Shown one piece after another: positions 51,701 to 64,000 of a DNA stretch of 64,000 nt. This DNA is from Stentor roeselii (taxonomy: Eukaryota > Ciliophora > Heterotrichea > Heterotrichida > Stentoridae): positions 62,001-126,000 of the forward strand of contig RSEH01000059.1 in assembly GCA_006503475.1 (NCBI GenBank). The letters run 5' to 3'. How positions within the stretch are numbered: the stretch's first letter is position 1; the number at the start of each line of letters is the position of its first letter. The notes below the pieces were generated by a model. The model was not told the DNA's origin. It worked only from the letters and a program-made list of their open reading frames with translations, and ran no database searches. The position numbers and the translations under genes were made by a program.

Positions 51701-52501
51701 GTACCTGTTTTGATCTTTTTTTCTTACTTGAATGTTGGAATGGTTTCTTTGAAATGTAAAAAAATTTTAAGTAAATACAAATTTGGTGTTTTTATTAGGT
51801 TCTGGATTCAGGTATATCTGGATTTTTTTATTTTTGCTGTTGTTCAAATAAGAAGTGTAATTTTTATTTAGGAATATCGGGTGTATCTAGGAGAGTATTT
51901 GTTTAATATTATATCAGCTGTGGCTGTTCTTGTAATTTTAATATAGACTTTAATAGTGGTGACAATACCTGTCATTATCTTCCTCAATTGTTTTTACTAT
52001 GAAAAAATCAGTCAAAATGATCAGGAATTCTTATCAAAATATGGATCTTTGTATGGAGAATTAAAAAATAACAGGGGAAAATTGGGTTCCTCGTACTACA
52101 CGATTTATTTTATAAGAAGACTTGCTTATGTACTTAGTCAAATTTACTTAAATTCACTTCCTTTTCTTCAAAAAAGTTTGAATCTGTTTCTGGCTGTTAG
52201 CAACTTTATATACCTGATTATTTATAGGCCTTTTAAGGACTCTTATATCGAAGTTTCTCAAATAATCAGCGAAGTTTGTCTCATTTCTGTTCTGGTATCA
52301 GTTTTGGCATTATCTTTGAATTATACTCATAGATCTATAGAAATAATAGAGAATATTATTGTTTATAGTATCACTGCCTGCGTTTGTATACAGTTTATTA
52401 TATCGATATTGACATTTTGTTCAAATATTAAAGTTCTTTATATCAAATATAGAAAAGGTAGAGTGACTTCAGTTATGCAATTTTCAAATGAGAAATCATA
52501 A
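48740..52501 (+). CDS. Furin-like cysteine-rich polytopic surface protein (3 exons)
   Basis: Exons are 48740-51856, 51872-51931 and 51947-52501, joined by two 15-nt introns (GTAATTTTTATTTAG, GTAATTTTAATATAG), both phase 0. The product is 1243 aa. A signal peptide (MFLLLVLSSLTTTES) is followed by a concanavalin-like domain (~20-225) and a long array of furin-like cysteine repeats (~310-770; repeated 'C..C...C.TC....xC..C.dp.s' units). A beta-rich linker follows, then at least six TM helices from ~965 to the end with a YGSLYGELK motif and 'SSYYTIYFIRRLAYV'. The plan matches a large ciliate receptor-like family. The ligand is unknown. Confidence 0.85.
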
Positions 52502-54327
52502 AATTAGTTAATTTTAGGTATTTATTAATGATAATAATTTTCTATCTATTAATAAATGATAAAATGAATAAAAAATCAAAATTTTCGTGATATTTGAAAG
52601 CTCTATGTATTATAAAGGGTTTATTTAAGCTTACTATGCATTGAAATTAAATAGTAAAGGCCCTGGGTTATATTGAATTTTCCAGTTTTAGTGTTATAGG
52701 AAGAAAAGATAAATAATTAACTTGAATTAATTTAGTAATTAAAACCATTTTGCAGGAATTCAATATTCACTTTAGTTTATAATTTCATGTTTATTGATAT
52801 ACTTTGAAGTTAATCAAACTAGAAAACAAGTAAGTATGGCAACTTGCTGATGACTTTAGTTAACAATAAGTTGAATTAAAATATCAACCGAATTAATCAT
52901 TCAGGTTTTAAAGGTAAACATGAGGCTTAATAACTGAAAATAAATACTCGAAGTTAAAAAATTGAAGTTTTCTTTGCAACAATCAAGTGTAAAATGAATT
53001 ATTATATTATTATTAGTCTTGATTAAAATCAATCATAATTTTGGGAGGGTAAATCAGATGCTGATTTGGGTGTTAACTATAAAAATTAAATTTCACCAAA
53101 AAATTAGTTATATTATAGATAATCTAAAACTTCATGAAATCAGTAAATATTTTCTTGTATAACTTTAAAAATTTAGGACCTGAAAGATTCCTACAAGTAT
53201 GAGATTTTCTATCATTCCTTCATGATACCAAGTAGATTAAAATATAATAAACAATTTCCGTCTAATATGTAAAAATATAAATGATTTTCCAAAAAGAGAT
53301 GCTGGCATTTATTTCAAAAGAATGAGATTTGCCCGCTAAGTCTATTCATTTTAGCCCTTGAATTGAAAAATATAAGATATAACAGAGACAAACCATATGA
53401 TCCCTACAAAGGAAATAATCTCTTCTTTAAATCCATCTAAATTTTCGAATAGTATCTGGGAGTATAAATATTTGACCCTGTACTAGATTTTGAAAAGAAA
53501 AATATCAAATATCAAAAATTAAATCGGATTTAAGTGCTTTATGTTTCTAATAGATGGAATCAATCTGTAATTAATGCCCTTATTATCAAATAGGTGATAT
53601 TAATCGAATAAATCAATATCCTTAAAACACTATAAAGGATGTCTTTAACATTTAGTTTATTTGGTTTTGAACTTAGATTGTAACTTGAAAATATTTACAT
53701 TTTGGAGTAAATCAATGCATGCTTGATTGAATGCAGATATTAGATAATTTAGAGATAGGAGGGAAGAAATAATAATTGTATATTATCATTAGAACTTTAT
53801 AATTCAGAAAGTTATATTATTGGAATAAAGCTTTGTTTTTTTAGATGAATCTTCTCAAGAGCCTTCAACAGACTTTAATCCTAAAAGTACTAAATCATAA
53901 TTTGAAATTTAGACATAGATCATTTCGTAATAACAATAAACAGTATGCAAATATTTGCATTTAGTTTCTTTATTTCTAAAATATAATCATTTATATTAAA
54001 CTCTAAAAGTATTAAAACCCTTTATAACTGACTCTTCTAAAATTAACACTACCTCTAGGACTTCGAAACTCTAAAATTTACCCTTTTAATCATACTGAAG
54101 GTATTTGAATAATAAATACTTTGACTAAACTCGGTAAGAAACAAATAATTCTACAAGGAATAAAAACACCCTCAGACTAAGCTTAACCGTTGATCAAAAA
54201 TAAAAATCTATAAAGATTGACAATCTCAAATAAACTCTTTCATCTAAAAGCCTTTATTCAACTATTCAATTCCTAATTCTTTCATTCAATCCTGATAATT
54301 CCATCTAAAAATCGTAAGGCTATAAAT
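52502..54327. other. AT-rich desert, about 1.8 kb
   Basis: Very AT-rich, with stops in all frames. Nothing coding was recognised, nor any RNA gene or clear repeat. The last ~150 bp before the Kelch gene turn C-rich and end in a TATAAATG start context. Confidence 0.65.
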
Positions 54328-57300
54328 ATGCATATCTTTATCCTGATTGCATTAGAAGTTTCCTCCTTCTCACTCACAGCGATTCCAAATTGCAAGACTC
54401 CTCCAAGAAGTGTAATATCAGGTGCCTCGATATACGATCCTGAAACTTCCAAAATCATTTCAATCGGAGGAGCCGATTCTGTAACCAACGACCGGAAGCC
54501 TCACATCTCTTCATTCAGCTTAATCACATCCGAATTCGAGTCAATCAAGAAAGTTTCCTTCTACGAGCCAGAAGCTTACACCCTGCATCGAATGTTTCTC
54601 AGAGCAGACAGAAAAATTTTAATCTTCGGATATAGTCCAGAAGTGAATTCTTTTAACTTAAAGACGAATTCATGGAAATTAGAGACATTGACAGGAGATG
54701 ACCTTGGAGACATCTCAGCATTTGGCTTTACTCAGTTTTTTTTTAATGGAAGTCAATATCTTGCTTTTTTTGGAGGATTTGTTGATTCTGTTTATTCTAA
54801 TGAATTGCATTTGTAAGGGTTATTCAGGGTTGACGTTGAAAGTCTTCATTCAAGGAAAATGCCGAAGGTTGGAAATGTTCCAAGGCCTCGAGGATACTGT
54901 TCTTTAGTTTTTTATAATGATTCTTTATACATGTATGGGTATATCGCTTATACTAAGAACATTTTTGATGATTTTTATAGATATGACTTGGGTACTGAAA
55001 CATGGGAACAGGTTATTGCTTATGGATTCAAACCTTTCCCAAGAAAAATGCATTATTCTTATGTTTTTAATGATGAAATGTTTGTCATTTATGGAATTTT
55101 CGAAGAAAGGTTTCAGGAATATAATGAAATTTACAAATTTCACTTCTTGAAAAATACCTGGACGAAAATCGAGATGTTTCGAGGAATTTCAATCATCGGA
55201 GCTTCTCACCTGATGATAGGAAGTAAAGTTTACTTTATGTTCGGACGATCGTTATTCGGAATTTCCAACTCGATTAAAACAATAGACTTGTCAGAAGAAG
55301 TTCCAAAACTAGAAGAGCTGACCCCGAACTTCATCTCACCATCAAGCAGATATCTTCACTTTAGCACAGTCATCAATCAGTACATGTATATGTTTGGAGG
55401 GGTTTATAAAAGCAGTCAAGACTCTTTAGAGTACTTTGCTGATATGTGGAGATTCGACCTTCATAGTGAAAAGTGGGAATCGGTTCTAACGATAGGGCAA
55501 ACCCCTTCGAAAAGAAAGAATAGCGCATTTTGTAAACATGGAGGAACTCGAATCTTTTTATTTGGAGGCGATTTTGAAGAGAGTTATTTTAATGACTTGT
55601 ACTTTTTTTATACACCGCTATTGACTTGGTATAAAGTTGAACCTGAAGGTCGACAGATCAATGAAAGGACGGAGTCTTGCTTGGCTTCTTTTGGAAATTA
55701 CTTGTTTATTGTAGGAGGGAATAGTATTAATGGTGGGAATAGCGATATTTGGATTTATGAATTTGAAAATAATCGCTTGGATGTGTTTGTTAAAAATCTT
55801 ACTAGTGATGGACTCAGTTCTGTTAAATGCTGGGTTGATGAGATTGATGAGAATAAAGGGGATTTAGTTATTATTGGAGGAAATAATTATTTTGGAGTTC
55901 CAAATAGTGAAAAAATCAAGGTGTCAATAAATCTGCTTAATATTAAAAGTTTTAATATAAGCAGATATAGTTCTGGCAATTATTCCTGCAGTGTTAAGAA
56001 AAATTCGGCTCTTTTAAATTTTCAGGATAAAATTATAGTGCTGGGAGGATATATTTATGAAAGTTTGATGATTTCTCCGTTGATTGTTATAGATCAAGTT
56101 ACATCTAACTGTGATATTTTAGATACGAAAAATGAACTTACACTTTATGGTCATACTGCAGTTCATTATAAAAACAATATATATGTCTTTGGTGGTGGAG
56201 GATACATAGAAATTTATAAATCAAATACTAAATTTTTCAATAATATTTACAAGATGTCGTTTAATCAAACAGATTCCATAGCTTTAAACTGTAGTGCAGG
56301 TACAAAATCACCTAAATGCGACCTTTGTCCGAAAGGAACCTATTTTAAGAATGGAAAATGCGAATTATGTCCAATAGGTACCTTTAATGATGAACTTGGA
56401 TCTACAAATATTGATCAATGTATGCCATGCCCTTATGGAACATTCTCTCCTCATGAGGGATCTCGCTACTGTCTTTATTGTAATGAAGGATATGAGTGCC
56501 CGATTGGTTCTTCAAGTCCAAGTAACAAACTGGCATCTTTGGTAAATGCAACCATCAACCCAGTCAAATATAAAAATGAAAAAGATTACTTGTCTAATCT
56601 AACAAGGTCTCTTTGGTTTGGGTTTCTGTCCTTTTTCATTTTACTTCTAGTTATTTCGATATTTTCAAAGCGAACAAGTAGACTTGTCAAAAGATTAGAT
56701 ATGTTTGTTAAAAGTCACGATCAACAATTGAACGTTCCTATTCAGTATTATAAAACAAACGTTGGAGGAATTTTTTCTGTTTCATTTATAATGGCTTGTT
56801 TTGTTTCAGTGGCTTTATTATTTATGACTTTCCAGCTTGATAATATAATTGAAATCAGAGGTCTTGTCCCTGTTATTACTTTAGAGGATTCAATAAAAGC
56901 AAGTCATTTTCAAGTCAGTTTTTCTTTGCATACCTACGGAGGAGTTTGTGTAGTTGATAAAAATTGCCACCCAGACATCGAACTAAGCCTAAAGCATTTA
57001 AAATATCAAAAAATAAAAAAACAATGCATTAAATTAGCTGGAATATGCGAGGTAGTCCTAACACTAAAAGATGCTAAACTTCTTTCAAAAATAGCTGAAA
57101 TTGAATTACAAATGAAAGAAATAAGCAGTTTTGCCTCTAGTTTAAGTGTGAATCTAACCGTCTCTTCTTCTATTCCTGATCAAATCAGTAGTGTATCCTC
57201 ATATATCCAAGTCCCATCGAACCACGTGGTATTTAAAGGACTAAAACCTTCAACTTTTTACTATTCTTTCACTCCATCTGTAATTTTTACTCAGGTTTTT

Positions 57301-57762
57301 TCTTCAGAGTTAGACAAGTGGCCTTCAAAAGACACTGGATTTCATATTGACACTTCTAAAGATCCGGAAATTGGATCTACAGCAGATAGTCTTCAGTAAA
57401 AAATACTTAGTGTCAATATTCAACTTTTCCTTAAAGTCAAAATTGTGATTGAAGAAAGTGAAACTGCTATGGAAACTTCTAGGATTTTAAGACAAACTTG
57501 GTTGGGATTTTTAAGTACGTTACTTGGAACTATATTTGGACTTATGGGAACTTTTGCTACTGGGATGGAGTATTTTGAGAACTTTTTTAAGAGGATTCAA
57601 CATAGGGCAAGGAGAAATATGAAAATTTCTAGGGTTTTATCTAGGGAAAATTTGCTGAAGAGTGAATTTCTGAAATGGAAGAATAGACCTAAAGATTCTA
57701 AAATTATTCCTCTTTCTACTCATCATCTACCATCAGAAAATAAAACAGAAACATTATATTAA
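54328..57762 (+). CDS. Kelch-propeller, cysteine-rich, three-TM surface protein B (3 exons)
   Basis: Exons are 54328-54812, 54828-57395 and 57411-57762, with 15-nt introns GTAAGGGTTATTCAG and GTAAAAAATACTTAG. The product is 1134 aa. The signal peptide is MHIFILIALEVSSFSLTA. Kelch repeats fill ~25-630, the GCC2/GCC3-type module is ~640-725 (SPKCDLCPKGTYF, GKCELCPIGTFND), and TM1 is near ~755-775. Then come the conserved VPIQYYKTNVGG loop, TM2, an extracytoplasmic domain (HTYGGVC, SSSIPDQIS) and a last TM (FLSTLLGTIFGLMGTF). It is a diverged paralog of the gene at 29433 and shares both intron positions. Confidence 0.9.
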
Positions 57763-59172
57763 TTAGATTCACTCAATTGATTGGCATTTAGATAGATTAA
57801 ATTCTCTATAGATACCTGAGTTAATTTAGAAAATATATAGTATCTATTATATTTATAAATTTTGAATTTTTTTATTGAAGAACTAATGTCAAATACAACA
57901 AGAATTAAAAGCATCTTAAAGTAATTCAAGATCTTTGTGAAACGTAATTTACAATTTTAATTACAAATTTTTTACAGATAATGATTTACAAAATTTCACT
58001 TTACTATTGGTTTCATAACATTCAACTTAGAAATAATGAATATTATTTAATAATAATTATCACATCAAAATGATAATATTTTTTTACTCATTCTATGATT
58101 ATTTATATTTCATACTTAAGAATCTAATAAAGTTGTTCAATTTTCTTAACATCTAATGAACATTACCAATTTATTTACATTCGGAAATTATTAAATAAGC
58201 CCTCAGAGTTCATTTTTTAAGAATTAAACTATAAAGATATGATGAGATAGATTATTATTAAACAAAAGAGCACTACTAAGAAGGCACCCAAGATTAAGGA
58301 TGACATAAGGGTGAGACGAATCCTACAAAAGGAAGATATTCACTAATATTCTGATAAAAAATCGTCAAATTCATTGAGGAAGATGAAAAATCCGAACCTA
58401 CCATTAATGATTAATTAATGAAAAAAAAATAAAATACAAAGATAATTATACCTATAATAAAATTTATTTTCCAATATACAATAACAGTCATTTTTTATTC
58501 TTTTAAATCAAAATTTCTACCGAATCTAAAAAATATGAAGTCATCCTAATTGATTTTCTAAACTAGTACTCATCAAATTGATTAAAAAGATGAATATTTC
58601 CATAATATGGATTTTTAAAGCAGAGTCCAAAATTAAGAATCAAACCTTATCATCACTACAAAGTTATTATAATTGATAGCTTCCAGTCTTTTTCATATAT
58701 ATTATTAAAATTTCTACAATATTCAAATTTTTAAGTCTTTCGTAACTTTGTAAGCTTTATCATCATCGACCATTTAAAATTCTTTTATTGAAGTTTCTTA
58801 AATATTTAGTAAAATCTGTATCACTTCTCTATTACCATTTATTATTGATTGAGAAAGTAATAATTGTAAAATATTGAATTTTAAAGATGAAAATAAAGTT
58901 GAATATTAATCAATTTTTAAGTTAAATATTCAAATTATATATATCTATTAATAAATATATATTTATAATGATGCAATCAATTGAAGTTTTGATTATTCAT
59001 TTCTTATCTTAATAAATAATTAATAATAATTTGTTTAGTAGTCTTAATAAAACAAGCGATTATTTCATTCTTACATATATTAAATAATTAAATTAATTAA
59101 AATAATAAATAAAATTCTTAATTTTCTATAATTAATTCAACATAACCCCCATCCTATTAAATTTATATAAAA
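57763..59172. other. AT-rich desert, about 1.4 kb
   Basis: Extremely AT-rich with many short A/T runs, most marked at 58900-59130. No gene, RNA or defined repeat was recognised. Confidence 0.65.
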
Positions 59173-61041
59173 ATGCAAGATACCTGCTCATGCGAAGAAT
59201 GCAAAGGAAGTCCTAAAAATCTCTGCTCATGTAACCATTCCTTCAAATGGTGCGATTATCACATTTCTCATCACTCCCATAATCGATTTTTCTCTTCAGA
59301 AGCCCTAACTTCAAATCTCCAAACCTCATTCCCGGATCTCTTATCAAAAGAATTTCTTCAGGTATCAAGCACAATGTCTAAAGTGATAAAGTCAGGTGAA
59401 GAAATGTTTCAAGAAATCTGCAACAAACTATCAGAAATAACTGAAAGTCTTTCTAAACGACAAGAAAGACTAGTGTCAATAGCATCTAACCTCACTAGTT
59501 CTGAAAACTTCACAACTGAAACACTCCAGAGCTTAGGAGAAATAGAGATACAGCTTCGAGGAAAGGCAGAATTTGCTAAATTACTTGATCAGCACTTTTC
59601 GAAGCAAGGTTCAATAATAGATTTTACACTTTTTTCACAGGAATTTAATAGGATATGTGAATTTTTGAGAGTAAGCAATGAGTTGATTCTTAAGGTGCAA
59701 GAACAGTCATCAAAGGAGAGTTTATTAAAAGAAGACATTCACATAAAGATCTCTCAAATTGAGAAAGAAACTCAATCAAATAAATCAATTCTTCAAAATC
59801 AAATCAACTTACTAAATCTTCGGCTAAACCAACAAGAATCCCTTTATTCAAAGAAAGCAGATTTTCAGGCACTCGATGATAAAATTGAGTTCATTCAAAA
59901 CGATTTATTCTCTCAAATTATAAAAAAAAAACGACCTAGTGTTGCAAGGTCTTTCAATCCAAAAAATCTTATCCAGACAAATGAAAAGTCAATTCTTTAA
60001 TTCAAAATTGCCTCCGAAAGTCAGATTTTATCAAGTTTGACTTCTTTTTCACATCAATTCGACCAAAAGCTTTTTGATTTAAATCGAACTTTAAATACCA
60101 ACATTAATGAATTAAGGACACGAGTGAACCAAGACCATCAGCATGAACTTCAAGGTTTAAACATGAAAAAATTCAAAGAATTCAACAAGATATCGATGAA
60201 AATTTTGCTGTGGTTATCAAAGATTTTAGGCAATATAATCAGCAGATGATTGAAAAAATTTTAAATGTTTCCATGAGAGTTGAAAAAAGTGTTTCTGGAA
60301 TTTTGCAAAATTTTAAAAAGGAATTTGATGAGAGTTACAAAAAATTGATTAACCAGGATGTATCTTTTCAAAACTGCTTACAAAATCAGTCGAAATTGCT
60401 TGATGTTTGGATGAAAGAAACTACCAAACCATGTACAGAATGGATATCAAAAATAAGTCTTAAGAAAGATTTTGAAGAAAATACTCAAAAAATCGAAGAT
60501 CTACCCAAGCGTCAGTTTTTTTCACAAGGTAAAAAAATCAGCAAGCAAGAAACCGAAGAACTCGTAAAAGCGAAAACTATCAAAAAATTTACCCAAGAAG
60601 ACTTTTTATCAAGACAATTCGAAAAGTTCACATTTTTACAAGAAGAACAAAAAAGAATCAACAGTGGTATTCAAACAGACTTTCAAAAAATGAGCTTTTC
60701 TCAGAAGAAGGATTATGTAAAAAAGACCTGGATTTTCATCAAGTCTGATAAAAATGACAAAGAATTTCTAATTACAAATGATGGGAGGTATTTATTTAGG
60801 TGTAATATTTTTGTAGGTATTGAAAATGAAGATCGTGAGGGTTATGAAGGATGTAAAAGACATGAAGATGGTCTATTTAATAAGAAAGTTAAATTTAGTC
60901 AGGGAAAGGTAAAATTTATTAGTGCAAATTTGGAATATTTGTTTGAAAAAGCAAGAGTTTTAGGGAGATTTTGATGCTTCGAAAGCTAGAGAGTTCAAGG
61001 AAATGTTTCCTGAATGTGTTGATAGAAGATTGGGTTTTTAA
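59173..61041 (+). pseudogene. Broken B-box-like/coiled-coil gene
   Basis: The N-terminal frame (59173-60000) starts with an ATG and a Cys/His cluster (CSCEEC, CSCNHSFKWCDYHISHHSH) resembling a B-box zinc finger, followed by coiled coil. The gene then continues past an in-frame TAA at 59998-60000 in the same frame to about 60150 and changes frame near 60150-60175. It runs in the new frame to TGA at 60972 and changes again to end at 61041 (ASKAREFKEMFPECVDRR). No 15-nt intron fits any of the three breaks. It is either a decaying gene or a sequence with three errors. A TRIM-like scaffold or ligase role is possible, but no RING is seen. Confidence 0.6.
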
Positions 61042-61248
61042 ATGGTTTAATATTTTAGAAAAGTTTAATGATTAAAAATGATCATCTGAGTTAATTTTGG
61101 CTTCCATTCAATTGATATGAATCTGCTTTTTTATCGATAATTAAATTTTCAGAATTATCTCATTAAAATTTCAGTAATAAAAATATCTATTTTCCCCCAA
61201 AAAACTCTAATATACACTAATTTAATTTTTCTCTACTAAATTTAATAA

Positions 61249-64000
61249 CTATTCATGTTCATAAGGTTCAGTAACCTTCCATTTAATTGGACTGACTTTC
61301 GAATCCCTCTTATTCCATTCAACAGGAAAAAACTGTTCCTTAAATCCATTCCGCTTCTCAATAATCCTATTAATTTTTTCTCTTTCCTGAAGCTTATCAT
61401 TAAAAACTTTCACAAATCTTTCCCAAACCTTCATAAATCCAGCGAAACTTCCCATGATTCCAAAAACTGACCCAATAATAGTTCCAAAAAAAGCGAAGAC
61501 TTTTTGATTAATCATTCGATTTGTTTGCATGGCAGTTTCGCTTTCAATTATGACTATTTTCATGTTCAAAGTAGGAAAAATGTTAAGTCTAAATGATTCT
61601 TACGTGTCTTGAGTGGCCATTGAGCCAGGGATTGGATCTGAATTCATAGAAACATGGAAGCCTGTTTCTTTACTCGGCCATTCAGAGCTTTCGCTGAAAA
61701 ACACCTTTTTAAATATTACGGAAGGGATGAACTTAAAGGAAAAAATTGAAGGATTTGAACCTCGAAATAGTTTTTCTTGAGAGTTTGTATCGAAAACAGT
61801 GAAAATGTTACTTATTTGGTCTGGAATTGAGGAAGTTGAGGAGATGTTTACGCTGACAGCACTAGAGTACCCTGACAAATCAGTAATTCTAATATTGATC
61901 TCTGCTTCTTTATCTATAAGTTTAAACTGTTGAAAAGTCATAATAACATCACAATTTTGTTCCGTTTCCCTACAACTAAAAAAGAATTTTCTATAAGTAA
62001 ACCCAAAATACTGATAAGACACCTTAGAACTGCAATTTCCTTCAAAGGCACATTCCCCTCCATACATATAAAAAGTAGCAGTGACATTAACTTTATCAGC
62101 AACAACTTCCTCTTCTAATGACAACAAAGGCACAAGAGCCTTGATTTCCGACACATTATCCAAATAATACCCAATAAATCCAGAACTAACTAAAACCCCA
62201 GCAACAACAATAAAAAGGACAGAAACAAATCCTCCAATACTTGTTTTTCTATAAACAACAGGAATTTCCAGTCCTTGCGAATGACTCTCAGAAAACAAGT
62301 CAAAACCTTTAAGCTTAATCCAAAGCATCGGAATAAAAATGACTAAAAACGCAATAAATGAAACACTCATCAAAGCCAATAACCAAATCCTTAAATTCAA
62401 ATCAGAAATAAACCCTTTCATACTTTTTAACTTAAAAGGCTGTAAAGAGCTATTTTTCGGTAAACTGTAAAAATTTTTAGGAGATTTCGAACCAATTGGA
62501 CAGAAAAAGCCAGAAGGACACTCAAGACATGTTTTCGCTCCAGTCTTATTGTTGAAGAAGCCTTTTGGGCAAGGTAAGCACAATTCAGGACTTGTGGAGT
62601 AAATCAAATTGTTGAACTTGCCTTCAGGACACTTTTGACATTTTCCATCAAATGAAAAATTTCCTTCTAAGCAAGGTTCGCAAGTTTTTTTATCAGTTCC
62701 TCCGCTGCATGCAAGTTCAAAAGAATCTTCTTTTCCAAATTTCACTAAAAGTAAATTTTTATTAAGTTTATCAGAACTTTTATAAATCTCATTCGCGCCA
62801 ATTCCACCGAAAATAAGCAGAAAGTCTTTGAAATGAACAGCAGAATGCCCGAAAAGGTCTAAAGATTTGTTGGTTTTCAACAGGTTTACCTCTGAAGTGC
62901 GTGGATTTACAATTAAAATATTTGGAAGGACTAGTTTTGAAAGAGCGGCTCCTGAAAGTCTGATTAAATAATCCCCTACCTTTAGAATTGATGTCTCTGA
63001 GCCGAACATTGATAAAGAATGAATGTTTCCGAAAGGTTGAAAATAGTAAAAAATAGAGGTTTTCGTGAAGTAGATACTCATTATTCCCATGTTTGGGTAA
63101 CCGATATAGTTAGTACCTCCTACTATGCTGAGAACATCCATTTTTTCAAATAAGTCCACATAACAAAAGGCGTCGTTGATATCAGTAAGAGTTTGGTTCG
63201 GAACATTTTGAATTTTTGCTGAAGTTGAAGAGTATTTATTGCTTAGAAAGTCGAAAATCCAGATATCTCCAAAGCCTTTTTCACCATTTTTCCCTCCAAC
63301 GATATAAAACTTGTTCTCACCCATCGTGATGCAAGAGTTCGCTCTAAACTCAGGTTTTTCCCCAGTCACTTCAAATAAAATCCACTTGACCTGGCCTTGA
63401 TGAAACATAAAAAAATCATTTTTATACCCTTCTGAGCTTTTTCCTCCAAAAATAATGAAAGTATTTCCTCCCATCAAAGTAAACGCCATGTTTTTTCTTG
63501 CTGAAGGCACATCTCCAGTGGCATAAACGAGCTTCCACTGATTCAAGGTCAAGTCGAAGGACCAAAGGTCATTAAAAAACTTTTCAGTTCCTAAAACTGC
63601 GCCGTCGCTGCCTCCAAAAATAAACATGTATTGGTTTACAATGAAACTTGCGTGATGGACTCGCCCGTTTGGAGAGATCCAGTCTTTACTTATAATGATC
63701 GGAATTGGAGATTCTAGACTAAGATCAAGAAAAACAGCAGAATTCATAGTTTTTGTGCTGTTTTTTCCATAAAAAAGATAAACTTTACTTCCAATTTTCA
63801 CATCAGCTGAAAAAACTCTTCCTGCGGTTTTAACATCATTTACTAGTTTCCAGGTGAAATTTTTGAAATTATACTTAAAAATCGATTGATGTTCAAAAGA
63901 ATACTCAGGAATAATTCCATAAATAATAAACATCTCCATTTCATGCACATATGCGTAATGACTAACTCTCATTTCTGGTTTATTTCCAAAAGTTTCAACG
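61249..64000 (-). CDS. Kelch-propeller, cysteine-rich, three-TM surface protein C (5' end outside window)
   Basis: The minus-strand gene runs off the right edge with no start. The last intron is 15 nt at 61603-61589 (GTAAGAATCATTTAG); the final exon is 61588-61249. The visible ~910 residues match paralogs A and B from the Kelch repeats onward: GCC2/GCC3-type cysteine module (KTCEPCLEGNFSF, KCQKCPEGKFNN), TM1, VPVVYRKTSIGG loop, TM2, YGGECAF domain, SSTSSIPDQIS, and a final TM segment in the last exon. The frame continues upstream of the first ATG with homologous sequence, so that ATG is not the true start. Confidence 0.88.

Noticed and set aside
1-64000. Alternative genetic code with TGA as Trp
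   Set aside because: Trp positions in conserved proteins (channel, DHHC, kelch) use TGG, and long frames need no TGA.

Overview
This window looks like nuclear DNA of a heterotrich ciliate of the Stentor/Blepharisma type. The strongest sign is the introns. At least twelve are exactly 15 nt long (GTA/GTG...AG, with an A at intron position 10), and they restore frames that would otherwise hit stops. Conserved tryptophans are read from TGG, long frames close on TAA or TAG, and no gene needs TGA read as an amino acid. The intron size and near-standard code are established for Stentor; the exact species cannot be told from the sequence. Cilia-linked genes (IFT43, an RPGRIP1L-like protein, kinesin) fit a ciliate. 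No rRNA, tRNA, CRISPR array, telomere repeat, transposon or virus-like element was recognised.

Region 1 (1-27.4 kb) is a very dense, AT-moderate block of housekeeping and cytoskeletal genes: the end of a multi-membrane protein, thymidine kinase, a secreted EF-hand protein, a giant coiled-coil protein, an ankyrin protein, a degenerate TUTase/poly(A) polymerase-like protein, an RPGRIP1L-like coiled coil, a RING-CH E3 ligase, a metaxin-like protein, a PPR protein, an SK-like K+ channel, a kinesin-1, a DHHC palmitoyltransferase, an RCC1-filamin fusion, IFT43 and the tRNA methyltransferase TRM10. Divergent neighbours are separated by as little as 8, 17 or 26 bp.

Region 2 (27.4-34.9 kb) is a mostly AT-rich stretch holding one small gene and the first of three Kelch/cysteine-rich/multi-TM receptor-like genes.

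Region 3 (34.9-47.3 kb) is gene-dense again: a polytopic membrane protein carrying an F-box, coiled-coil proteins, a second RING-CH ligase, UTP4 (small-subunit rRNA processing), a secreted cysteine-rich protein with a GPI-like tail, a protein ending in a CaaX box, and a short TBC-like protein whose second exon restores the domain.

Region 4 (47.3-64 kb) consists of large surface-protein genes separated by AT-rich deserts of 1.4-1.8 kb. It holds a furin-like cysteine-rich 7TM-like protein, two more Kelch-family genes (the last runs off the window), and a B-box/coiled-coil gene that is broken in three places.

The most interesting signals are these. A CAGTAG tandem acceptor in the ankyrin gene has a 15-nt choice that gives a stop and an 18-nt choice that gives a perfect ankyrin repeat. 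Blocks of strongly alternating G/C strand skew occur inside single reading frames. The Kelch family conserves its intron positions. A polytopic membrane protein carries an F-box. TGA is almost entirely avoided, even as a stop.
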